A DNA stretch of 64,000 nucleotides. Origin: Brachycybe producta (Eukaryota; Arthropoda; Diplopoda; Playtdesmida; Andrognathidae). A model generated the notes under the pieces. That model did not search any database. It was not told the DNA's origin and saw nothing but the letters and a program-made list of their open reading frames with translations. Below, piece after piece: positions 1 through 11,110 of the stretch. How positions within the stretch are numbered: the first letter of the stretch is position 1; every line of letters begins with the position of its first letter. A program made the translations under genes and the position numbers. Location: positions 1,832,001 through 1,896,000 of the forward strand of contig JAUPFP010000024.1 of the NCBI GenBank assembly GCA_036925085.1, in the 5' to 3' direction.

Positions 1-261
1 TAGGGGAGAAGCAGCGTGTGGTGGGGGAAACTGTAGCTCTCTCGCGTGCCGCCGTATTTCACGAGAACTGTACTAGACTCGAGTACATTTCGTGAATTTA
101 GTGCAATAGAAAGGCGAAAATTGTCGTTCAGAATAGAAGAATTTATTAAAAATATTTTTTTTTGTTTTATTCTTAATAAAAACAAAAAAAATGCAAATAT
201 TGTCCAGATTTTTCTGCGGACCACCAAAAATTTCTCGCGGACCACCGGTTGGCGACCGTTG
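1..261. repeat. hAT-like element, copy 1 (truncated by window edge)
   Basis: This segment is nearly identical to 54670-54922, the right part of an element with clear ends there. It includes the AGGGGAGAAGCAGCGTGTGG stretch and ends GGCGACCGTTG. Its left end lies outside the window. It sits in the intron downstream of the exon at 362-503. The open frames across it (46-345 and 73-300) are not genes. Confidence 0.8.
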
Positions 262-361
262 CTCTATAAAATTACAAAGATTATAATAAATTGGATACAA
301 AATAATAACCTAAACAAAAAACAATATGGGTTTATAGCTAATTAATATTGTTGAAGCTCAC

Positions 362-503
362 TTTATGCAGCAAGTTTTGTATCATTTGAGTCACTTCCTT
401 TCGTAACCGGCTGTCGATCTGAGTACAACGTTGAGTGATTTTTTTCATTTGTTTCATCATTCTGTCGTCTCGAAAGTCGTAAGGAAATGTTTCAGCCCAC
501 TCG
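362..503 (-). CDS. RASGEF1 exon: C-terminal part of REM (RasGEF_N) domain
   Basis: This 142-nt exon has a TGTAG acceptor upstream of 503 and a strong AAA|GTGAGC donor after 362. It starts in phase 2: its first base C completes a codon begun by AG in the exon at 714-757, giving Ser. It ends in phase 0 after 47 full codons. The product contains EWAETFPYDFRDDRMM followed by a basic helix ending QNLLHK. The EW-ETFPYDFRDERMM signature is characteristic of RASGEF1B, so the family is recognised with high confidence. It forms the last helices of the REM module, which packs against and stabilises the catalytic domain. The next exon is not in the window. Confidence 0.92.
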
Positions 504-713
504 CTACATGAAACATTAAAAATGCACCCCAAAAAAAAAGAAACAAAATCCAAACAATATTAAAACAAGTTCTACAAGAGTTTCCGTATATCAACTTAAG
601 ATTACTGTGTTGAATAATTAAATTAAGGAGCCGAGAAAAACGGGGAGATCCTCATTTAAATAATTCAGACAAACATCTTTTGAGTTGAAAAACAGTATTG
701 TGCAATAATATAC

Positions 714-757
714 CTCAATAATTGGATGAGATTCGGGCAAAAGTTCTCCAGTTTATC
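714..757 (-). CDS. RASGEF1 short exon: REM domain linker helix
   Basis: A 44-nt exon too short for ordinary ORF detection. It was found because RASGEF1 proteins need a segment like KIAPKILQLLTEW just before the ETFPYDF motif. The sequence reads DKLENFCPNLIQLL and then two bases (AG) that join the C of the next exon to make Ser, giving LIQLLSEWAETF. The acceptor is a T-rich tract ending TTAAAG before 757; the donor is GAG|GTATAT after 714. Entry phase 0 matches the exon at 3234-3356 and exit phase 2 matches 362-503. Frame and family similarity on both sides make this convincing despite its size. Confidence 0.88.
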
Positions 758-865
758 CTTTAATTTAAAACAAACAAAATAGTGAATTAAATTCAATTAA
801 AATATTTTATGAACAGTTGATTATTTTTTTAACTGTAGTTATTTTCTACGTTTAAGGAGCAAATA

Positions 866-1130
866 GCAAATTAATGGTATTTTCATGTTTGATTTTTGAT
901 ATCTTTCAAAATAAACTTTTTATATACAAAAATTAAAAGTATCATGGAATGGGACTTTTAAAGTCTGCTTTCAAGTCCCATAAAAAGTTTATTTTAAAAG
1001 ATATCAAATATGAAATTACGAGATTTGAGCTACCATTCCAGTTTATAAATTCAGTTTCTTAATTTTGCTTCAGAAAAAAACGGAATAACCAGAGTTCGAG
1101 AGATGTTTTCACCTTAAAACCCTCGAAAAT
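866..1130. repeat. Family A long-TIR MITE
   Basis: Inverted arms TTTCATGTTTGAT...ATATCTTTCAAAATAAAC and GTTTATTTTAAAAGATATC flank a short loop. This is one of about 24 copies or halves in the window. The best copies show a left arm GAAACTAGAAGGGTAGCTCA, then ATATCTTTCAAAATAAACTT, mirrored on the right by CTACCCTTCTAGTTTC. Boundaries are approximate. Confidence 0.75.
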
Positions 1131-1152
1131 GAGAACACATCGTGAAAATGAA

Positions 1153-1358
1153 CAGGCAATTAGAAATCGGGACGTGTAGAAGTTGGTTCCGCCCTTTTTA
1201 TGACGACCGGCAACTTCTAATTGGTTTTTTGTGTGGTTCGACGTTGAAAAGGGCGGAGAGCATGTGACGTCAGACTACATAACCAACCAATTAGAAGTTG
1301 CCAGTCGTCATAAAAAGGGCGGAGCCAACTTGTGTTCGTCCCGATTTCTAATTGTCTG
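1153..1358. repeat. Family C MITE (copy 1) with CRE and GC boxes
   Basis: A near-palindromic element with TIRs starting CAGGCAATTAGAAATCGGGA. It holds TGACGTCA at 1265-1272 and GGGCGG/CCGCCC GC boxes in both arms. TGAA flanks both sides as a possible 4-bp duplication. The open frame 1231-1473 is a by-product of the element. Confidence 0.9.
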
Positions 1359-1869
1359 TGAAAATGTCGAGAGAAAAAAAGTGGCAACTAATGGCACACA
1401 TAATAAAATCATAATATCTAAATTTAAAACAGTTGCACTTGATGGCACATTGAGAACGTTTATTTCACACTAAGTTCAAAAAAAGATTTTTTTGGCAACA
1501 AGTTATTTTTTTTACGAGTGAAATAAATCACTTTGTCAATCTAGTTAAATCCATTTCCAACTTTTTAATTTAATTTGACGTGTCTACAACAAAATGACCA
1601 ATCATCGTCTTTTGACTCAAGCTCATCTATTATTCATTAGTAGAATCATTACTTACTTGGATTTTCATGACATTTGTTTTAGAAAGGAAGTTCTCTTGTA
1701 AAAAAAAAAGTGATTTGTGATTGATATGATCTCATTAATTCGTTGTTCAACTTCCTGATTTAATCATTTTCAAGTCTCCTCCTCCTCCTCCTCCCCACAC
1801 AAATTCGGCTACTGTAGCGTAATAATCGTAATCGATGATATACCGCCGACTAGAAAGACCAATGGCAGT

Positions 1870-2960
1870 TTCTTCTTTAAGATGTTTTATTAACAGCTCT
1901 CTGATTTTTCGAAAAACTCTGGTTATTCTTGCTATTCCATGAGAAATTGAAAGCCTGGTTAAAAACTAGAACGGGTAGCTCAGCCACTTAATAGTATTTT
2001 CATATTGATATCTTTCAAAATAAACTTTTTATAGACAAGTTGAGTCATTTTTAAAACAAACTGACATAAAAAGCATATTTTAAAATATATCAACATGAAA
2101 ATTATAACCAGGGCAAGGAGGTTCATGCACTTAAAAGCAACAAAATATGCATGTATTCCTGCAACAAAAAACAACTAAAATGCCATTAAATATGCACTAT
2201 AAAAATTTCACCCATGGAAATTGAAGAAAATGACAACAAGCAACATTTTTAAATTCAAAACTTCATCGATTTTTTGTCAAAAAAATTTAATATTTAGAAA
2301 AATTTCTCTCAACATCAAAGAATGTACGAGAAGCGTAAGTGGTGCAGAGTATCATTTGTATCAAGTTCATCGTTAATTTCATCTGTAAGATAAACCTGAT
2401 TCTATGTTACCCCTTATACAGTATATTTCCACAATTATCATGAAGTCAGAAAAGTTCGGAGACCTATTTTTTTTTTTTTTTGGAAAAATTGCAAAAATTA
2501 CAATTTATGCACTTTTTTTTTGCCAATTTTGGCAAAATATGCATGCTTTGAAAAAAATGTCAAAATATGCAAAAACACATCCATTATAAAATTCATATAT
2601 TTAGCTTCAGCATGATAGGAATCATGTAGCATGATTCTCATTTAGCATGAATTCTGAGCCAGAATGCTAAACATGCATTTGCATGAACCTCCTTGCCCTG
2701 ATTATAACCCTTAAATGATTGAGCTACCCTTCTAGTTACTTAAAACACTTTCAAGTTTCACGTAATTAATCTTCTGAAAGACAAAAGAACCAGAGATCGA
2801 GATGGGTGTTTAAACATTGAAACCGGCTTAACTAAGTTTATCGTTAACTGCAGTCAAGCTAAGAAGTGTGCTATTTTTAAAATGCTTAAAAATAACCAAA
2901 TAACCAAGAGTTTGAAAGACGTTTCAAACCACCTTTAAGAAAAGCATCGTAGGTTTTTAC
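1870..2960. repeat. Family A MITE split by a hAT-like insertion
   Basis: The left arm (AACTAGAACGGGTAGCTCAG at about 1965) and the right arm (about 2709-2760, ending CTACCCTTCTAGTTAC) belong to one family A copy. They are separated by the element at 2109-2700. Confidence 0.7.
2109..2700. mobile_element. hAT-like non-autonomous element, 592 bp
   Basis: Terminal inverted repeats CAGGGCAAGGAGGTTCATGCA and TGCATGAACCTCCTTGCCCTG are flanked by a perfect 8-bp duplication ATTATAAC (2101-2108 and 2701-2708). An 8-bp duplication with CAGGG ends is typical of hAT transposons. No transposase is present. It is inserted inside a family A MITE, giving a relative age. Confidence 0.9.
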
Positions 2961-3233
2961 GAACGTTAATTAACGAAACACTTATTGGTTTTATCGCGAA
3001 ATTGATTCGATTACTTCATCGATCGGATGCTTAATTTCGTTTTCCTCTCTTAGGAACTTTCCGCTTTTAGTCTCTCTCTCTGTCTCTCTCTCTCTCTCGC
3101 TCTCTCAGGGACTTTTATTAATTTATTATATGTGACCCTCTGAAAGTACTTTACATTACAAAGTAGAACTATTTACGACGACGACGTCGACGAAAACAAG
3201 TATTCTCTCGAACTTGGTTTTTTATATGTTTAC

Positions 3234-3356
3234 CTTGCTTATGTGGTCTTGTGTTAAATTCTGTTGCTGAGCACATACATTACACACTCTTTGAAGAAGT
3301 TCGTGTGGCCTGATGAAAAGCCTCGAACTCAGTAAAAAGGCGAATAGATATGTCCT
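3234..3356 (-). CDS. RASGEF1 exon: REM domain core
   Basis: This 123-nt exon of 41 codons is phase 0 at both ends. The acceptor TTATTATACAG precedes AGG ACA TAT; the donor is AAG|GTAAAC. The peptide begins RTYLFAFLLSSRLFIRPHEL and continues with LQRVCNVCAQQQ, ending HISK. RTYIFTFLLSSRLF followed by a Pro/His helix and a V-C--C motif is a hallmark of RASGEF1 proteins at the REM domain. Substitutions such as TF to AF are conservative. The intron toward 714 holds a family A MITE and a hAT-like element. Confidence 0.94.
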
Positions 3357-3460
3357 CTGTATAATAATAATAATAATAAATACGAAAACAAAAATGATGG
3401 ATAAGTCAAATAATAAAGACAAATGTCTTGCTCGATCGTATGTATCTACGGAATTAGTTA

Positions 3461-3599
3461 ATCTGCATATTGCCTAAGCAACATGCAAAACAACCAACCT
3501 GGAAGTGAATCTGTAAAATTCAATACATTTTATGTGTTGAATTTTGCAGATTCACTAGCAGGTTGGTTGTTTTGCAAATTGCCTATGTAATATGCAGAT
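3461..3599. repeat. Near-perfect hairpin element beside a REM-exon donor
   Basis: Arms of about 60 bases (ATCTGCATATTGCCTA ... and its complement ending TATGCAGAT) enclose a loop of about 13 bases. It lies about 45 bases into the intron after the donor of exon 3646-3735, so nascent RNA would fold into a long stem close to the splice site. Confidence 0.85.
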
Positions 3600-3645
3600 T
3601 GACTGATTCAGCAGATTGACAATAACATATATTAATTATGCTTAC

Positions 3646-3735
3646 GTCTGGGTAATAATCCGCAGTTGGAACAAAATGCCGTATTAATGCCTCTACTGAT
3701 CCACATACTAAGTTACCATCATGGAATACTAGTGT
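3646..3735 (-). CDS. RASGEF1 exon: start of REM domain
   Basis: This 90-nt exon of 30 codons is phase 0 at both ends, with acceptor CATATGCAG and a strong donor GAC|GTAAGC. The peptide starts TLVFHDGNLVCGSVEAL and ends FVPTADYYPD. It matches the RASGEF1 family pattern of a His/Gln-Asp-Gly/Asn motif, then G(S/T)(L/V)EALI-HLVPT-DYYPD, after which R-T-Y-(I/L)-F begins the next exon exactly as in the family. The first codon is ACA (Thr), so direct splicing from the MPQ exon at 62047 would give MPQT, the start of vertebrate RASGEF1 proteins. A near-perfect hairpin element (3461-3599) lies about 45 bases downstream of the donor. Confidence 0.94.
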
Positions 3736-4228
3736 CTGCATATGAAAACAAGTCGAGGGGGAGAAAAAAAACAAAACAAAATTTAGTACAAAAACACAAA
3801 TCAATTTTTATTTCAAAAGTAAAAACTCGGTGTATTTCAGTCAGTCGTGACTTTGTGCCAACAACAAACACCCCCACAGACTGACTGACTGACAGAGATT
3901 TGTTTTGTTAGGTTTTTTTAGCCATGGCCCATATTTTGAGTTCTCGGATGACCTGCTTTGGATTGCAAACATTTCTATCATGACACAATTTTTTTTTTTG
4001 TTTAAATTGACTTTTGTTGCTCAGAAAGAAGAAAAAAACACTTAAGAACAAAAAAATTCTCGTTTTTTCTCTTAAATATATTGAAAAAGAACCCGTAAAA
4101 TTACAGAAAAAAGAAAGAAGAGAAGGTTTATATGATTGGAAACCGTTTGTTCGACAGGAAGTTAGTTAACTTATATTCAAGTTATTTTAAGTTTCAATAT
4201 GGCATTTACCCAAAGTTGTGAGTGTTTT

Positions 4229-4385
4229 AGTATTTAATGCTCTGGTCAAGTATATGTGGACACCATAATCATGGCTTACTGCATACTGACGTAGGGTGAT
4301 GTGATGAGCGGTAGGCATTATGGGTCGTGGTAGATAATGACAAGGCTATTAGTTGAAGATCATTTGACATCTTGACCAGAACTTT
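4229..4385. repeat. Small MITE-like inverted repeat
   Basis: TGCTCTGGTCAAGTAT near 4230 is mirrored by CATCTTGACCAGAACT near 4370. It is short, without a clear target duplication. The rest of 3736-4791 holds no recognisable gene. Confidence 0.4.
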
Positions 4386-4791
4386 TAAAAGAGAGTTTGT
4401 GCCACGTAAACTACGACAATTAGCATTTTACGACAATCTCCACCGAATTCAATATGTAGTTGACTTTACTATTAGAGACAAACGTTGAACGTAATGTGGC
4501 ACATACTCGTCTACTGCATTGGTGCTGAGGTGCTCAAACACCCATTGAAACTTTCCAAAGGGTGTCCAACACATCCCTTGTAGTTTTTCAATTTAACATT
4601 TTCTCCAATTTTTATAAAGTTGGCGCCCATATGATTTTGGTGGCGCACAACCTGACAGCTAGCTACAAGTTGTTATAGGTTTATTTACAAAAAATTGTCG
4701 TATTACGACCACTACTGCACAAACATTCTACTGATTGAGGTTAAATTGAACACAAAAATATACTTTTATTTTATATATATTGTATACTGAC

Positions 4792-4923
4792 ATGTTCATC
4801 TACTGCATTTTGTCCATTAATGCCATCCACAACATTAGTACCATTACAACAGCCATCCAATGTTTTGTAGGTGGTTGTGGCCATTGGTGATTTGGCACTC
4901 TTGGGGGTCTGTGGTAGACTCTT
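4792..4923 (-). CDS. RASGEF1 exon: Pro/Ser/Thr-rich linker before the REM domain
   Basis: This exon has 44 codons and is phase 0. The acceptor is a T-rich tract ending TTTTCAG. It begins KSLPQTPKSAKSPMATTTYK and continues with a Gly/Asn-rich stretch ending NAVDEH. The proposed donor is CAT|GTCAGT, a one-mismatch site that keeps the frame into the REM exon at 3735. If it is not used, the frame runs on to a stop near 4765 followed by AATAAA-like signals, which would give a short isoform truncated before the REM domain. The region is likely disordered; the SP and TP sites could be phosphorylated (inference). No catalytic role is expected. Confidence 0.75.
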
Positions 4924-5484
4924 CTGAAAAGCAAAAAAAAAAAAAAGATCACGAAAAATGAAGTATATAAAGGAGAATGTGTGTTGCAATTGCAATAAAG
5001 CACTTCTTTGAGAACCATTTCTTGGGTGTATTTTTATGTGGTATATTATTATACTAGAACTTTTCGGTTTGTCTGTCTGATGCACATTCACTGTCACTAT
5101 GGAGTAATGAATATTTCTTGTCCGTTGTTTTGTGTGTGTGTAATATTGCAGTCGTTTAGGGGGCGCTGCAAGAATTGGGGGGTTTTGAACAACTGCACTT
5201 TCGAGAAAGAGACAGAGGTCGGGTACCTTCTTACCAAGGTTCAATCTACCAATCGTTCCTTCTGTAATGTTACGTTACAAACCCATACTTTTTTTTAGTT
5301 GTTCAAATAGTGTGTGTGCACTTGATTTTATTTGCTTTTGTTTTTCAAGTTACTTTTTTTTTCTGTGTAGATAGTTAGGTTTTATTTGTTTCGTACTTCA
5401 ATCCAAATTGCACTTTTGAAAAGAAAAGAAAAACTAAAGGAAAAACGTATTTCATGAAAATGTAACAAAAAAAAACAATTTTAA

Positions 5485-5895
5485 TACTGGTTTTAAAGTG
5501 TGAACAGAGCTCCTTAAACTCTTGGTTATTCTGTCTTTGTCTTAAGAGAAACTTAAACTACGATGTTTTAGAAACTAGAAGAGGGTAATTCAATCACTCG
5601 TCTAGTATTTTAAAATACATTAAAATATGGAAGAAAAAATACTTATAACTTTTTTAAGTAAATTTATTTGCAACTTAGGTATTCGTGAAACATTTTGAAG
5701 TTGGGTCATTTTCAAACACTTAATTTAAAAAAAAAGCTTACTTTAAAATACATCAAACATGAAATTACCTTTTAAGTGATTGAGCCACCATTCCAGTTTC
5801 TAAAACACTTTCATGTTTCTCTTAATTTTGCTTTTGAAAGACCAAATAACCACAGTTCGAGGGGAAGTTTACACTGTAAACCAGCTTTAAGACAG
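5485..5895. repeat. Family A MITE, nearly full length
   Basis: One of the most complete copies, about 400 bp. Both arms are present, from a left AAAGTGTGAACAGAGCTCC-like end through AAACTAGAAG at 5573 to the mirrored CAGTTTCTAAAACACTTTCA and GTTCGAGGGGAAGTTTACAC at the right. Confidence 0.75.
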
Positions 5896-6530
5896 TTTAT
5901 GAACAGCTGATTTTTCGGTCTGTATGTTATATTCTGTCTTTCAGAAGTTACAAAAAAACTAGAAAGTGTTTTAGAAACTAGATGCGTTGTTTAATCACTT
6001 ATACCTTGTACACACACATAAGTTAAATGAATTCAAATTAAATGTGTTTAGGTGAATTATACGGAATCCAGTTAAGGACATGAACCAAATAAAAATTGAC
6101 TTTATTATTAATATTTTAAAATTGAAATACTAAATCAATATTTTAATGTCAATAGTTTATATATTTTATGTAAGTATTAACTCAATTATTTTCAGATTAT
6201 TAACTGAATAAATTAAATTCGACGACATATTGTTTGTTTGTCCTTCACAGGCCTCTGTAGAACACATTTATTACTTAAATGCAATTAAATTATCAGGTGT
6301 GTACTAGGTTAAATTAGGGGTATTTTCATATTGATATCTTTCAAAATAAACTTTTTATAGATCTACAAATTACGAAATATCGTCTGCTTAAGGTAAGATG
6401 AGTTTCAAACTTGACTTACATAAAAAAAAAGCTTATTTTGAAAGATATCAACATGAAAATGGGCCTTCAAGTGATTGAGCTCTACCCTTCTAGTTTCTAA
6501 AATACTTTTCATGTTTCTTTTTATTTGGAA
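5890..6530. repeat. Family A MITE interrupted by family B
   Basis: Left arm up to about 6001 (GTGTTTTAGAAACTAGATGC) and right arm from about 6310 (ATTGATATCTTTCAAAATAA then CTACCCTTCTAGTTTC near 6483), separated by the family B element at 6002-6309. Confidence 0.75.
6002..6309. repeat. Family B MITE (copy 1)
   Basis: TIRs TACCTTGTACACACACATAA and GTGTGTACTAGGTT. The internal sequence includes GGAATCCAGTTAAGGACATG and CCTCTGTAGAACACATTTAT, shared with copies at 9558, 16030 and 30321. Confidence 0.85.
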
Positions 6531-7012
6531 CGTATTTATTTTTACTGCTTTTTGTTGTTGTTGTTGCGTTTATTATTATTATTATGCAATATTATTAAAT
6601 TTTCTCATAATATAAAAATAATAAAATAATATAATACATAAAAACAAAATTTATGAGGATATTATTTGATTGAGATATTTTATAGATCTTTTCTTTTCAA
6701 TTTTCATTTTCAGAAATATGTAATCAACTTTTTTTTTTTTGGAATTCATGTTACTTATTGTTGTTAAATGTTGTGTAATAAATGTTAAATGCGGAAAGTA
6801 GAAAATTTTTTTGCGATAACATTCTTTTTATGTTTACGTTGATCCTGATGATGATGATCATCATCATCATCATTTTGAAAGCAATTGTCTGTAAATCTCT
6901 TTCTTTCATCAGCTTTTCTTAAACAAATTACAGAGAAAATTTAAAAGGAGTCTCTCTAGTCTAGAAGAAAATCTAGACTTTGAAGTCTTTTTTTAATGTT
7001 CAGTCTAGAACA

Positions 7013-7290
7013 GTGATTCCCAAAGGGTGTGCCGCGAATTTTTCGAAGTACGTCGCTAAATTTTATATTGAATGTGTTTATATATTTTAATATTTTAATT
7101 TAATTTTCACTTTATATTGATTAAAGTAAATTAAAGGAAAACATTCTGTAACATTTATTGCACTAAACCCAGTGGTTTCCAATGAGTTTATAGGAGTACA
7201 CTAGTGTGCTGTGAGTACTCTAGGCATAAAAATAAAACTGTGCCGTGAGTAAAATTAAGTTTGGGAACCACCACTGGGTTTTCTATAGAA
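7013..7290. repeat. hAT-like remnants (CAGTGRTTCCCAA ends)
   Basis: CAGTGATTCCCAAAGGGTGT at about 7013 and CCAGTGGTTTCCAATG at about 7170 face TTTGGGAACCACCACTGG at about 7260-7277. Such ends are characteristic of hAT elements. No clear target duplication, so probably two degraded copies. Confidence 0.6.
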
Positions 7291-8038
7291 GAATGAAATT
7301 TTTGTTGTTGTTGTTTCAACTAGAATCTCATGTAATTTGCTTCTAAATTGAAAACTCTTACAACTTGAGCTTCAAAACAAAACAAAAAACATTCAAAATG
7401 AGACATTTTTCAAGAAGAAGAAAAAAAGATTTTAATTTTGCATTATTTTAAAATAAAAACATGAATTTTCATGTCTATATTACTGTTATTTGGAGACGAA
7501 ATTCTGTAATTTCATAACATTGTGTAAATGGATGTGGTGAGCTCCAAAGAATGTTGTCTAGGCCTACTTGTTATGATGTTGATGTTATTCACATATTATA
7601 CAAATGATATGATGATACACAAAATAAACTGTGATGCATCATCGTTATTATTATCATCATTATTATTTGGCATTTTCCAGTGTGTTTATATCAGAATTCA
7701 TTTAGAAAAATATATTGCGCAGATGCAATATTTAAATGTAAATATTTGCACTTTTGGCTCCAATTGAATCAGATGAGCGACATTTTTATATTTCCAAATA
7801 GGTTTTTTACGCTTTTTTTTCTGTCTGTATTAATATTTACACATCATGATGATGCCTTCAAATTTAAAACATTTAAAGAAAAAAGTTGTTTCAAAATCAA
7901 ATTTTTCTAATCAAAACTGTAAACCTCATTCTATAAAATGTGCATAAAATACAGAGTGTCTCGAAAATTACTATTAATGTTTTGACGCTATTGGTTGGAA
8001 AATATTTTAATATGTTTCATTGAAATGAATCCATTGAG

Positions 8039-8590
8039 GTATTTGGCAACTACTGGTAATGTCCACACTGTTGGGGTAAATTGCTTTTCAAAGTAATTAC
8101 TAATTAGTAACTACATCAGTGAAAAACCAATGAATTACATTTATTTATTAGCATTTACATCAGAAAAAAAGAACTAAATATTTACAATTACCATAGTTTT
8201 TTTTTAAAAAAAAAGTAATTACGATTACATATACTAATTTTTTCTCTCAAAGTATTTGAATTTTAGTTCGTAATTACAAATCGTAGATATTAAACGACAA
8301 TTACAAAGTATAATCTAAAAAAAAGTCAAATTTCAAATTCATATCAGTCTGTTCTGACTGTTACTGTTCTGTCTTGACTATTAATCAATAATAGTTAATG
8401 CAAGTTCTGAGTAGTTTGAGAAGGAAAAAAATAAAAGTAATTTTAAAGGTACTTAAAAGTAATTGCATTTTTAATTAGAAAAGGTAATTACAGTACTAAG
8501 TTTAAGAAGCAATGCTGTGCATTAGGTCTACTGTTGAATTGAAACGTAATTTAATTATAGTAATTCATTGTTTTTGACAAATTACTTACT
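8039..8590. repeat. AATTAC-rich interspersed repeat (copy 1)
   Basis: Stretches such as AAAGTAATTACTAATTAG and GTAATTACGATTAC recur and match the repeat at 25640-26465. Ends of this type occur in some hAT MITEs. It lies beside the candidate exon at 8594. Confidence 0.55.
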
Positions 8591-8593
8591 AAC

Positions 8594-8677
8594 ACTGAAT
8601 AATGGTGGTGGTGGTGTATACTCTGTATGTTTTACATGTTGACCATTAGCTATCATTGATGGTAAACACAAAGCATG
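8594..8677 (-). CDS. Candidate RASGEF1 linker exon (28 codons)
   Basis: A possible phase 0 exon with acceptor GGTCATCAG before 8677. The peptide starts HALCLPSMIANGQHVKH and ends with four prolines then LFS. Two donors overlap: AGT|GTTAGT, which keeps phase 0 with the next exon (4923), and a stronger GTAAGT four bases later, which would shift the frame. The pyrimidine tract is weak. The open frame, the Pro-rich content and the compatible phase support it, but no homology is recognised. RNA evidence would decide it. Confidence 0.45.
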
Positions 8678-9053
8678 CTGATGACCACAGTGTGTTATTA
8701 AAGATATTCAGTGCAATCCATTGATTACTGGTCAATGCCTAAATAGTCATCAAAATAAATTACACCATTCTTATATATTATGAGTTTATGACATACAGTA
8801 TGTAAGCAATTTTGGGCGTTTTTCTTTTACTTGTTAACTTTTCTTATCGGTCATTCGCTTTTTTTTTCAAAAAAGTTATTATTATCACAGGTTCCAATAA
8901 CTTTTAAGCACAAAAAAAGCCACATTCGAAGCGGTAATAATAGGAAATTCTAATAGAAGTTCGTGTTGTGTGTGTGTTAGACATTTTCTCTATATATTAT
9001 TATATTCTTGTTGTATTGATTGTTTGAACCTGTTATGTTATAAATTTTCTTAC

Positions 9054-9110
9054 TGTTTGGTTGTTCTCCTTTGGAGATTGTTCTGATGCCAGAGTACCAA
9101 AGATTGTGGG
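9054..9110 (-). CDS. RASGEF1 linker exon (19 codons)
   Basis: A 57-nt phase 0 exon with a very good acceptor (TTCATTTTCAG) and donor (ACA|GTAAGA). The product is PTIFGTLASEQSPKENNQT, a short polar segment with one SP site. It joins in frame to either 8677 or 4923 downstream, and to 18758, 20973 or 31919 upstream. No domain is recognised. Splice-site quality is the main support. Confidence 0.72.
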
Positions 9111-9519
9111 CTGAAAATGAAAAGAAAAAAACATTTTTTAGATAAAATAATGAAATCGACAAACAACTGTCCATTAAGTAAGTTATGGACATTATAACAA
9201 TGGGAATTAGAACTCTGGAGGGGGTGTCATTGCAAAAAATAAAGTGAAAGGACCCGTCACATGAAAGGATAAATATCATATTTTAACCTTGTTACAGTCA
9301 TAAAAGCATATTACAAAACATTATGACAAATATCATATGTAAATTGTATATTTATGATTGCCATTGACTGGTGTACAAAATAATTAAGATAGTCATAAAG
9401 TGATACATCACAAGTATTGTTAAGCAGTGACATCATAAAGTATGATTTTCACATTTTTATGGTTTTATCTTTTGTAATAATGAGGCTATAGTTACTTTGG
9501 AGTACAACAACATTAAGAA

Positions 9520-9930
9520 GAAATTGAAAGTGGCATAAGAAACTAGAAGGGTTATTATACCTTATCCTACACCTAATTAAGTTAAATTCATTTAAAAATT
9601 AAACATGTTAAGGATAAACAAACAATATGTCGAATTCAATTTATTCATTTAATATTTCTTTATATATTTAAATATATTATTAATTTTGTATTTCAATATA
9701 ATGGGTTTATTGTTAACAAAATATTGATTTAGTATTTCAATAATTTGTTCGGATATTAAAAATAATAAATTCAATTTTATCTTATTCATGTCGTTAACTT
9801 AACTCTATATACGACTCAACTAATGACATTTATCTTTTTATGCATTTAGCGCAAGTGTAGATAAGGCATTATTGGCTCTTCTAGTTTCTAAAACAGTAAT
9901 AAAAAACAAGTGCATTTCAATTTCTTATAC
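9520..9930. repeat. Family B MITE inside short family A arms
   Basis: GAAACTAGAAGGGTTATTAT before 9558 and CTCTTCTAGTTTCTAAAACA after 9875 are family A arms. Between them 9558-9868 is a diverged family B copy (CAATATGTCGAATTCAATTT, TTGATTTAGTATTTCAATAA). It lies in the intron upstream of exon 9054-9110. Confidence 0.7.
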
Positions 9931-10550
9931 ATTTCTTATTGATTTTCTTTTAAGCCATTGCGTACCATCGCGTATATATATGAATGATGATTGATGACTA
10001 TAATTGATTGATTGATTGAATGATGGATGGATGTGCACTATGTGTTTTTTGCGTTGTTTTTCCTTCTCACACTTATTTTTCCATTGTAAAAATTACAATT
10101 TATAGTCGATCATATCATTAATAGCGACGTGTTTGCGTGCGTGCGTGTTATGCGTTTATGTGTGGGTGTGGCCAACAAAACGGACAAAATAATCGATGTG
10201 TTATTTTATTTTGTCTATATCTATACAGTGTACAGTACATGTATATTATTAATATGATAATATACAACCATAACATAATAAATTTCATCCTTTTTTTGTT
10301 ATCTTTTTTCTTTGCTTCCCAATGTCACAAAACAATAGTGATGATGATGATGATGAAGGTGTTGGCGATTTTTGTACGCTGTAATTTATGATATTTTTTG
10401 TAGCTTCCTATCTATCAGCTTATAAGTTGTTAGTATTTTATAGGAAAATACGACAACCATAAGGTGTTGGTAGAATTAGTTGTTTGTTCACACACATAAA
10501 ATACTCTTGAGTGTGTACAATGGTAATTTATCATAAAAAAAAACTAAGAA

Positions 10551-10822
10551 CCTTGATACACAGTCCACTTTTGAGTGGGCGAATTCGACTGCAAGATGTT
10601 GTCACAAGTGGCTGGACTGTGGTTTTGACAATATATATTGCTATGGAAAGACGCCTAACCGTTGGACATGAGCGGCTTCTGAAGTCGAAGACGACCTCAC
10701 TGACGGTGAGGCTGTGGTTGATTATGTATTGCTATGAAAAGACGCCGTACCTTTGCGCCCGATCGACATGCTAACATTTTGCAGTCGAACTCGACCACTA
10801 AAAAGTGGTTTGTGTGCCAAGG
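10551..10822. repeat. MITE with about 46-bp TIRs (CCTTG...CCACTTTT)
   Basis: The left end CCTTGATACACAGTCCACTT, then GTGGGCGAATTCGACTGCAA, is mirrored at the right by TTGCAGTCGAACTCGACCAC and AAGTGGTTTGTGTGCCAAGG. The interior contains TATGGAAAGAC, also found at 39249-39402. The open frame at 10511-10774 across it is not a gene. Confidence 0.8.
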
Positions 10823-11110
10823 CACAATACTTGCAATAGGTTTAACACAGGGCATAGGCCTAAGCCTTCATTGAAAATCAATGCATACTCTTAGAGACCT
10901 ACATACTAAATAGCCCAGCTGATGGGGCTACGTTGGGATCTGGACTAACAATTTTATGGGAAATAGCTCATGGGCCTTGATGGGCTTTAGACAAAAGTCC
11001 TGTCCATGGGATTTGTAAGATTTATCAGCCAGGTATGCTTTTGCAAAATCTCACCACATGGACTTTGTGCTGTTTGAATTAATTTCAAATATTTCAGACG
11101 GTGGCAACCG

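Noticed and set aside
1231..1473. 80-codon plus-strand frame; similar frames at 26104-26301, 29531-29929, 36399-36599 and 40500-40721
   Set aside because: They lie over family C or D MITEs and follow the repeat sequence; no start, splice or homology support.
1660..1700. Possible 38-nt minus exon with T-rich acceptor and GTAAGT donor (before 1668)
   Set aside because: Phase 0 contains a stop, and the REM domain is complete with the exon at 714-757.
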